Notes under the pieces: model-generated
Told to the model about the DNA's origin: nothing
Seen by the model: the letters and a program-made list of their open reading frames with translations, nothing else
The model's database searches: none
Position numbers and translations under genes: made by a program
In this document: positions 8,467 through 14,449 of the stretch, one piece after another
How the letters are laid out: every line of letters starts with the position of its first letter
Position numbering within the stretch: the stretch's first letter is position 1
Assembly: GCA_035565615.1 (NCBI GenBank)
Contig: DATMSB010000008.1
Coordinates: forward strand, 1 to 49,117
Reading direction: 5' to 3'
DNA: 49,117 bases
From: Vulgatibacter sp035565615
GTDB taxonomy: Bacteria; Myxococcota; Myxococcia; Myxococcales; Vulgatibacteraceae

Positions 8467-8714
8467 GCGCTGCCCCCGGAGACGGGCGGGATCAGGGCGA
8501 CCTCCGCCCCGGCGGGCACCGGATCCGAGGGATTCGCCAGGGCGCGGTCCACGGCCAGGCGGCACCTGCCCAGGACCCGTCCCGCCCCGGGGTGCCGCTC
8601 GGCCAGGAGCCGCATCAGCGCCGCCACGTCGAGGCCGTCCGGGACCTCCACCGTCTCGTCGCCCACACCGACCGCCTCCCGGGCCGCGGCGAAGTAGAGG
8701 ACCCGGATCTCCAT
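8463..8714 (-). CDS. moaD: Molybdopterin synthase sulfur-carrier subunit, with residues after GG
   Basis: An 83-residue beta-grasp protein beginning MEIRVLYFAAAREAVG, the usual MoaD start, and ending IPPVSGGSA. Functional MoaD must end in Gly-Gly because the terminal glycine is adenylated by MoeB and carries the thiocarboxylate. Here two extra residues, Ser-Ala, follow the Gly-Gly before the TGA that overlaps the moaE start. Either a peptidase trims the tail, as known for some other GG-type sulfur carriers, or the extension is tolerated. ATG at 8714 chosen from the conserved N-terminus. Divergent from the Cys-rich lipoprotein gene across 130 bp. Confidence 0.85.
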   Translation of the reverse strand: MEIRVLYFAAAREAVGVGDETVEVPDGLDVAALMRLLAERHPGAGRVLGRCRLAVDRALANPSDPVPAGAEVALIPPVSGGSA

Positions 8715-8844
8715 CTGCCTCCCCGGCGAATCTTGGTCCCCTACGAGTTGCCGGCGGGTCCGCCACCATGGCAGACTCCCCGCAAACCCACGCCCGACCC
8801 GGATCGCGGCAGCCTGCAGTACATAGGCACGTAGGAGCGTTCGA

Positions 8845-10947
8845 ATGAAGTCTACCCGTTCTTCAGGGATGGTGCCCGTCCTCGGCGCGCTCGTCGCGAT
8901 CCTGGTCGCGTTCTCGCCGGGCTGTTCTGGAAAGGATGATCCCGGCTCCGTCGGCGGCACCGGCGGCTCGGGAGCCGCCGGCGGGGCCGGCGGGACCGGC
9001 GGCGACGCCCCGAAGCACTGCATCGTCTCCGACGACTGCGACGCCGACGAGCGCTGCGATCAGGAGACCAAGCTCTGCGTCCCACGGTGCACCGCGGACA
9101 ACCAGTGCCCCCGCCACACCGGCACCTACTGCGACATCCCCTCGGGTGAGTGCGTCCCCGCCGAGCACTGCCAGGACGACGCCACCTGCGGCTCGACCAA
9201 GGATTTCGACTACTGCAGCGAGACGGGCACCTGCATCTGCATCCAGGACGACAGCGTCCCCGAGAACATGAAGGGCATCTGCTGGCGGGTGGCCTCGACG
9301 TGCCAGCCCTGCTCGGCGGACGTCGAGTGCGGCAACAGCGGGGCCTTCAAGGGGAAGGAGGCGGACTGCCGCGTCTTCCGGGTGGGCGACGAGACCTCGC
9401 CGGTCTGCCTGCCGCGCGAGAACAAGGGCCGCTGCCCGCCGGGGATGGTGGCGATGGACAAGACCGAGTTCCCGGAGCTCGACGGTTACTGCATGCCCCA
9501 GTCCGGCGATTGCGCCACGAACAAGCCGTGCATGAGCAACGACGATTGCACCGAGCCCAGCGCGCCGGTCTGCGACCTCGTCCGCCAGATCTGCGTCGCC
9601 GGCTGCTCGGTGGACTTCCAGGCCAGCGGCGCGACCATCGGCTGCCCGCCGGATCAGGTCTGCCACGCCACCACCGCGGGGATGAAGGCCGAGAACCTGG
9701 AGCGCTGCGAGACGGCCGGCCTCTTCGGCATCGGCGAGTGCGGGATGCCCTGCAGCGACGACAGCGAGTGCAAGGGCCGCGACCCGAACTTCGTGTGCAA
9801 GTCCGACGGCTCGATGAAGCGGTGCCGGCCCGCGGGCTGCATCGACGACTCGGAGTGCGAGGACCTCAAGGATCCCAACAGCATGTTCTTGCCGTGGTGC
9901 GACGTCGCCACCAACACCTGCGTCACCGACAGGTGCCGCGCCGGCTTCGACCCCCGCCTCGGCTGCGGCACCGACAAGACGTACCAGGACTGCGCCAGCC
10001 AGATGTACAAGTGCACCGAGGTCGGCACCACGGGCGAAGGGGTCTGCGAGGAGAAGAACTGCATCGACCTCGGCGGCAAGGAGGTCGGCTGCTTCCCCGG
10101 CCACTTCTGCGACGGGGAGCAGTACAAGAGCCTCCTCGACGGCTCGAAGGTGGACAAGGTCGTCTCGATCCCCGACGCCACCCCGGGTGAGTGCGTCGCC
10201 ATGGACGTGAACCTGTGGTGCGGCGCGACCTGCCAGGCGCACACCGACTGCGCCAACGTCGGCCCCAACCCCGAGTACAAGGACAGCCCGTCGATCTGCA
10301 TGGATCAGGGGATCGGCCCGTCGTGCTTCTGGGGTTGCGAGTACGACCAGGAGTGCCCGTCGAGCTGGAAGTGCAGCTCGCAGGGCCTGGAGCTCTACTG
10401 CTCGCCGGATCCCGACCTGCGGCCCAACGCCCACGGCCTCAAGACCTGCACCGAGGACGCCGAGTGCGGCCCCGGCAACCGCTGCGTCGAGCCGATGGTC
10501 AACGGGGAGAAGACCACCATGGGCCTCGAGCCGTTCAAGGTCTGCGAGTGCTCGAACACGGGCGTCTGCGGCGGCAACTATAGCTGCAACGCGGGCCTCG
10601 GCCCGATGGTGAAGTTCAAGGGCTTCCCGGGCTACGAGGAGGTCGAGCACCGCTACTGCGTCGACTCGAGCCCCTGCGGGCTGAAGGGCGGCTCGTGCGA
10701 GTGGTTCGGTGAGGTGGCCCGCGACATGGAGGGCCTCCCGGTCGCGCCGATCCTGCGCTGCGGCGCGACGCCCGACGACTTCGCCGGCTCCACCGAGGCG
10801 ACCTGCCCGGCGATCGACGCGGTGACCGGCCTGCCCGCCAGGCGGGGCAAGACCGCCTCCGACCGGTACGCGTGCGTGTACTCGCAGGTCTGTCTGCCCG
10901 GCTACTTCTGGGTGGACGGCGAGCAGGTCTGCGGCGTGCAGGAGTAG
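8845..10947 (+). CDS. Large cysteine-rich surface lipoprotein, unknown function
   Basis: A 700-residue exported protein. The N-terminus is a lipoprotein-like signal (VPVLGALVAILVAFSPGC, Cys about residue 27; the -3 Ser is atypical for a lipobox), followed by a Gly-rich linker at about residues 34-53. The rest is a string of Cys-rich modules with recurring patterns such as C-x4-DDCD-x3-RC and CTEDAECGPGNRC, like the EGF/Dickkopf-type Cys-rich repeats of myxobacterial outer-surface proteins. It should be disulfide-rich and exposed on the cell surface. GTAGGAG precedes the ATG at 8845. A hairpin terminator follows. Function unknown; adhesion or surface recognition is only inference. Confidence 0.8.
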   Translation: MKSTRSSGMVPVLGALVAILVAFSPGCSGKDDPGSVGGTGGSGAAGGAGGTGGDAPKHCIVSDDCDADERCDQETKLCVPRCTADNQCPRHTGTYCDIPSGECVPAEHCQDDATCGSTKDFDYCSETGTCICIQDDSVPENMKGICWRVASTCQPCSADVECGNSGAFKGKEADCRVFRVGDETSPVCLPRENKGRCPPGMVAMDKTEFPELDGYCMPQSGDCATNKPCMSNDDCTEPSAPVCDLVRQICVAGCSVDFQASGATIGCPPDQVCHATTAGMKAENLERCETAGLFGIGECGMPCSDDSECKGRDPNFVCKSDGSMKRCRPAGCIDDSECEDLKDPNSMFLPWCDVATNTCVTDRCRAGFDPRLGCGTDKTYQDCASQMYKCTEVGTTGEGVCEEKNCIDLGGKEVGCFPGHFCDGEQYKSLLDGSKVDKVVSIPDATPGECVAMDVNLWCGATCQAHTDCANVGPNPEYKDSPSICMDQGIGPSCFWGCEYDQECPSSWKCSSQGLELYCSPDPDLRPNAHGLKTCTEDAECGPGNRCVEPMVNGEKTTMGLEPFKVCECSNTGVCGGNYSCNAGLGPMVKFKGFPGYEEVEHRYCVDSSPCGLKGGSCEWFGEVARDMEGLPVAPILRCGATPDDFAGSTEATCPAIDAVTGLPARRGKTASDRYACVYSQVCLPGYFWVDGEQVCGVQE

Positions 10948-10971
10948 GACGGGCCCGACGCCTCGCATCGC

Positions 10972-11016
10972 GACCGCCGCCGCGTCCCGCGCCCCGGGGC
11001 CGGCGGCGGTCCTCTT
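10972..11016 (+). terminator. Rho-independent terminator after the Cys-rich lipoprotein gene
   Basis: GACCGCCGCCG (10972-10982) pairs perfectly with CGGCGGCGGTC (11001-11011), an 11-bp stem with an 18-nt loop, followed by the pyrimidine run CTCTTT. It lies 24 bp after the stop. Confidence 0.6.
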
Positions 11017-11190
11017 TCGCGCGCCCGGGAGTCTCGGGGCGGCGTGAGGGCCGGCCCCGGAGAGCCATCGATCGGCGTCCCCGTGCGGGCGGCGGTGTCG
11101 CCCTCCGCGTGCGGTCGACCCCCCGAAGCGGCGGCCTGGGGTGTGCAGCCGCCGCCGACGTGCGCACGGTTCCTCTCGGGAGGAGCTTTC

Positions 11191-11877
11191 ATGAACAGAT
11201 GGGCGACGTTCGCAGTGGCAGTCGTGGGGATGGCGCTCGCCGGGGGCTGCAGCCACGGGCAGAAGCCCCCGACGATCAAGGAGGAGTGGCTGGCGCGGGT
11301 GCCTCCGGCCCAGATGGCGCCGGTGGAGGACGCGCGGGCGGCGCAGCGCGCCGCGATGAACGAAGCCAACCGCGCCGACGCGGCGCTGACCGACGCCAAG
11401 AACCAGACCAAGGTCGCGAAGGCGGAGAAGGAGACCGCCGACTCTCGCGTCTCCACCGCCGAGGCCGGGGTCGAGGCCGCCAAGGACACCGGCAACGCCG
11501 ATCACCTCCAGAAGGCGCAGGCGATGCTCGACCACGCCAAGGCCGGTCAGAAGGCGGCGGAGGCCAAGGTGAACCTGGCGGAGGCGAACGAGAAGGCGGC
11601 GGCCACCCGCAAGGACATCGCCGACGCCCGGGTGAGCACCCGCGAGGCCGAGCTGACCATGGCGGAGTACCAGGTGCTCCAGCAGAACGGCGACACCCGC
11701 GTCCAGAAGATGCACCCCGCGGAGTTCGAGGCGACCGTGCAGCAGCGGCGGGCGGAGGAGGCCAAGCTCCGCGATCGCCTGGCGAAGGAGGAGCAGCAGG
11801 TGGCGGAGGCGCGGCGCAAGTGGAACGAGGCCCGGCAGAACGTCGCCGCCCAGCCGTCGCAGGAGCCCACCGGCTGA
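11191..11877 (+). CDS. Coiled-coil lipoprotein
   Basis: A 228-residue exported protein with a good lipobox (VVGMALAGGC, Cys near residue 20). From about residue 45 to the end it is almost purely alpha-helical, rich in Ala, Glu, Lys and Arg, with heptad-like spacing; this predicts a long coiled coil like periplasmic spacer or peptidoglycan-associated lipoproteins of the Lpp/YgdR kind, but much longer. ATG at 11191 follows GGGAGGAGCTTTC; the frame is open further upstream (11044) without a signal sequence. It follows the Cys-rich lipoprotein gene by 243 bp with a terminator between, so it probably has its own promoter. No specific family recognised. Confidence 0.75.
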   Translation: MNRWATFAVAVVGMALAGGCSHGQKPPTIKEEWLARVPPAQMAPVEDARAAQRAAMNEANRADAALTDAKNQTKVAKAEKETADSRVSTAEAGVEAAKDTGNADHLQKAQAMLDHAKAGQKAAEAKVNLAEANEKAAATRKDIADARVSTREAELTMAEYQVLQQNGDTRVQKMHPAEFEATVQQRRAEEAKLRDRLAKEEQQVAEARRKWNEARQNVAAQPSQEPTG

Positions 11878-11960
11878 GGCGATCCTTCGCAACCCTCCGC
11901 CCGAGCGTCGCCGAGCGGTCGGTCCCTCCCGGGGGGGGGGCCGGCCGACTCGATCGTGGT

Positions 11961-12467
11961 CTACGGCGCTGTGACGCGGCTCGCGACGAAGGCCTCGACC
12001 ACGGTGTCGGGCTCGCGCCAGGCGTGGGCGGGGAGGCCCGCCTTGCGGCAGGCGTAGGCCAGCGTGGTGGCGGCGCTCCAGCCGCCGGCCGTCGCCACGT
12101 CGGGGAGCAGGATGCCGGCGTGGACCCCCTTGCGGACGCGCAGGGCGTCCCTCGCCGGTTCGAGGTCCGACGGGCTCCGCACCGTCCGCGGCGGCCCGCG
12201 CAGGATCCAGAGCTCGAGGGAGAGGGCGCCGGCCTCCTCGTCGCCGACGGGGGGGTGGCGGGGATCGTCCATCGCCGCCTCCCGCACGATGGCCGGGAGG
12301 AGCTCGGCGATCGGCGCGCCCGGCTCCGTGGTCCCCACCGATCCGCGCACCTCGCCTGCTTCGTCGCGCAGGGCGACGAAGAGGCCCGCCGGCTCCTCGG
12401 GCGCCGCCGGGAGATCGCGGAGCGCGGCCCTCGCCCTGGCCAGGAGCGTGTCGATCGCGCCGCTCAT
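11961..12467 (-). CDS. AMMECR1-domain protein
   Basis: A 168-residue protein matching the AMMECR1 fold: a helical N-terminus, FVALRDEAGEVRGSVGT where the family core LRGCIG appears as VRGSVG, then AIVREAAMDDPRHPPV, LELWILRGPPRTV, the DALRVRKGVHAGILLPDV stretch and a C-terminal AYACRKAGLPAHAW. Family members are widespread in archaea, bacteria and eukaryotes; their biochemical role is unsettled, and bacterial versions often neighbour radical SAM and MEMO genes, which are absent here. The ATG at 12467 overlaps the stop of the SMUG1 gene (ATGA), so the two are translationally coupled. Confidence 0.85.
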   Translation of the reverse strand: MSGAIDTLLARARAALRDLPAAPEEPAGLFVALRDEAGEVRGSVGTTEPGAPIAELLPAIVREAAMDDPRHPPVGDEEAGALSLELWILRGPPRTVRSPSDLEPARDALRVRKGVHAGILLPDVATAGGWSAATTLAYACRKAGLPAHAWREPDTVVEAFVASRVTAP

Positions 12468-13177
12468 GGGAGCTCGATCCCCAGCTCGCGAAGATCCGCG
12501 ATCGCGGCCTCGGCCCAGCCCCGGTTCGCGCGGGGGTTCGCCGGGCTCGGGTGGAGGATCCGGCGCACCTTCACGTCGAAGCCCTGCAGCGCCTCCCGGG
12601 CGCGCCCCTCCGCGAAGCCGCCGACGCCGATCACGACCCTGGGCTTCATCTCGGCGACCACCCGCCGCAGCGCCGCGTCGCAAGCCTCGAAGAGCGGCTT
12701 GCGCTCCACCGCCGGCAGCTTGTCCGGCGTGACGTTCCGGCCGGACGCCTCCATGAAGACGAGGGGGCAGTAGTTGTAGACGAAGAAGCGCTCGAAGAAC
12801 CGCTCGGGGGTGCCGTAGAGGTCCCGCGCCCACCCCCAGATCCGCGAGCCGCTCACCTCCGAGCGGTGGCAGTCGAAGCCGTGGATCGGGCGGTGGGGGT
12901 TCTCCCGCTCGGGCCTGCCCACCCGGCCTTCGATCCCCAGCCAGTCGCGGACCATGCGGACCTCGCCGAACGGGACGCCGGTCTGCGCCATGCCGAAGGG
13001 GCCGGGGTTCATGCCCAGGAGCAGGAGCTCCCGCTCGCCCTGGCCCCAGCGCTGGAGGTAGCGATCGAAGGGCTCCCGAGCGTATTCCAGCGGGTCGTAG
13101 ACGTGGGTGACGGGGGGGCCGAAGCGCAAGGGGCCAAGGGCGGCGACGAGCTCGTCGAAGATCTCCGGGGACGGCAT
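12464..13177 (-). CDS. Single-strand-selective uracil-DNA glycosylase, SMUG1 type
   Basis: A 237-residue base-excision repair glycosylase. The SMUG1 signatures are unmistakable: GMNPGPFGMAQTGVPFGE with the catalytic Asn, then MVRDWLGIEG, FVYNYCPLVFMEASGRNVTP, and HPSPANPRANRGW with the catalytic His and the intercalating loop. SMUG1 removes uracil, 5-hydroxymethyluracil and related damaged pyrimidines from DNA. The type is best known from animals but occurs in some bacteria, including deltaproteobacterial lineages. ATG at 13177 has no Shine-Dalgarno sequence; TACCTT ends six bases upstream. The stop overlaps the AMMECR1-domain start. Confidence 0.93.
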   Translation of the reverse strand: MPSPEIFDELVAALGPLRFGPPVTHVYDPLEYAREPFDRYLQRWGQGERELLLLGMNPGPFGMAQTGVPFGEVRMVRDWLGIEGRVGRPERENPHRPIHGFDCHRSEVSGSRIWGWARDLYGTPERFFERFFVYNYCPLVFMEASGRNVTPDKLPAVERKPLFEACDAALRRVVAEMKPRVVIGVGGFAEGRAREALQGFDVKVRRILHPSPANPRANRGWAEAAIADLRELGIELP

Positions 13178-13183
13178 GGCCGC

Positions 13184-13189
13184 AAGGTA
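13184..13189 (-). promoter_or_regulatory. -10 box (TACCTT) of possible leaderless mRNA
   Basis: TACCTT on the minus strand, six bases, then the ATG of the SMUG1 gene; no Shine-Dalgarno sequence. Confidence 0.35.
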
Positions 13190-13254
13190 CGCGATCCCCG
13201 CCGCGATTCGAAGCGCGACCGCAGCCCGGGCCTGCGCGAAAGGTGCGCTCGCCC

Positions 13255-14211
13255 TCAGGCGCTCCGCTTGTTCCCGGGGAGCGCGAAGCGACCGATCAGC
13301 GGCATGTGATCCGACAGGCCGTGAAAGGGTCCGTCGCCGAAGGGGTGGGTGCCCTCGAGATCGATCCACTCCACCCGCCGGTCGGAGAAGAGGTGATCGA
13401 GGTGCATCCGCATCCGCAGGAAGCCGGCGGTCGGGAACTTGCGCGGATGCCGCAGGTCGATCTGCCCGAGCTCGAGCTGCGGCACCCGGAAGCCCGCCTC
13501 GTCCGCGAGGAGGCGGAACACCGGCGATCCCGGCAGCGAGTTGAAGTCGCCGCAGACGATGAAGGGCTCGTCGCCCGCCCGCTCGCGGACGAAGTCCACC
13601 AGCCGGGCGGCCTCGCTCACCTGGTTCACCCCCCAGCCCATCTTGTCCTTGATGGACCAGTACTCCCGGGCGAAGGGGCTGGGCAGGCTCAGGTGGGTGT
13701 TGAAGAGGTGGAACGTGCCGTTGGCGCCGTTCCCCAGGCGCATGTGCGCGCAGATCCGGCTCTGCTTGGTGTCCTTCCAGGCGGCGGTCCGGTAGTGGGT
13801 GATCCCCTGCGGAGCCGCAGCGTTGTGCGCGTCGATGCGCAGCGTGTTCAGGTTCACCAGCACCGCCAGCCCCGTGGTGTAGAGGGAGATCTCCCCCAGC
13901 CGGTAGTTGTGGGCGCGGAAGTAGAGCGCCTGGTACGGCATCTCCATCCCGCGCCTGGCGAACGCCTGCTGCAGCTCCGTCATGAAGGACTCGAGCTGCG
14001 TCTCTTCGGGGTAGGGCCTGCCCAGGTTGCTGCGGATCGACTTGGTCTCCACCTCCTGGAGGCAGACCACGTCCGGGACCGGCTCGAGCGTCGCCAGCGC
14101 GGTGGCGATGCCGCGCTTCCCTGCCCGGGTGCTGGCGAGGCCGCGGACCGCGTGGCCGAAGTAGCGGACGTTGTAGCTGACGATACGGAGGGGTTTCGGC
14201 ATCGAGTTCAT
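13255..14211 (-). CDS. EEP-family endonuclease/phosphatase
   Basis: A 318-residue member of the DNase I-like hydrolases. Motifs run in order: RIVSYNVRYFG, VVCLQEVETKS with the metal-binding Glu, FNTHLSLPSP, FIVCGDFNSLPGSPV, and GLSDHMPLIGRF with the catalytic Asp-His. No signal peptide, so cytosolic. It is longer than the EEP protein at 1738-2436 and not closely similar. Two Met codons compete (14211 and 14202); neither has a clear ribosome binding site, and I used the longer. A TACATT box on the minus strand at 14247-14252 could be its promoter. Substrate unknown. Confidence 0.85.
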   Translation of the reverse strand: MNSMPKPLRIVSYNVRYFGHAVRGLASTRAGKRGIATALATLEPVPDVVCLQEVETKSIRSNLGRPYPEETQLESFMTELQQAFARRGMEMPYQALYFRAHNYRLGEISLYTTGLAVLVNLNTLRIDAHNAAAPQGITHYRTAAWKDTKQSRICAHMRLGNGANGTFHLFNTHLSLPSPFAREYWSIKDKMGWGVNQVSEAARLVDFVRERAGDEPFIVCGDFNSLPGSPVFRLLADEAGFRVPQLELGQIDLRHPRKFPTAGFLRMRMHLDHLFSDRRVEWIDLEGTHPFGDGPFHGLSDHMPLIGRFALPGNKRSA

Positions 14212-14304
14212 CGAGGATCGGAGAGGCCAGGCGGCCGATCGGCTCAAATGTAACGCAAGGAGGCGACCGCGCCAGATCTTGCGTCGGCCGCGCTGCCGAG
14301 GGGT

Positions 14305-14394
14305 CGCTCCCGCAACGCGCGCGGGGGTCTTTCGTCTTCTACCTGGACTACGGGTGGACGCCGGGCGCTCCCGCAACGCGCGCGGGGGTCTTTC
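14305..14394. repeat. Two-copy 29-bp direct repeat with 32-bp spacer (CRISPR-like)
   Basis: Identical 29-bp units lie at 14305-14333 and 14366-14394, separated by exactly 32 bp (14334-14365). Each has a GC-rich dyad CTCCCGC/GCGGGGG with a seven-base loop and ends in TCTTTC. The sequence CGCTCCCGC...GCGGGGGT resembles the general form of subtype I-E CRISPR repeats. Alternatively each unit is an intrinsic terminator pointing toward the SNF2 gene. The repeat differs from the one at 5429-5579 but the 29/32 geometry is the same. It lies in the 238-bp divergent gap between the EEP gene and the SNF2 gene. Confidence 0.5.
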
Positions 14395-14449
14395 TCTTTC
14401 GGCGCCGGGATTCTTCCCGGGGGCGCGCGGGGTTGGGTATGGAAGCGCC

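Noticed and set aside
8863..11892. A 1009-codon minus-strand open frame under the two lipoprotein genes
   Set aside because: It spans two genes and an intergenic terminator; composition is Ala/Leu/Val/Arg-rich shadow, while the plus strand has signal peptides and Cys motifs.
11931..11940. Run of ten G residues as a phase-variation tract
   Set aside because: It lies between two convergent genes (11191-11877 and 11961-12467), not in a coding or promoter position.
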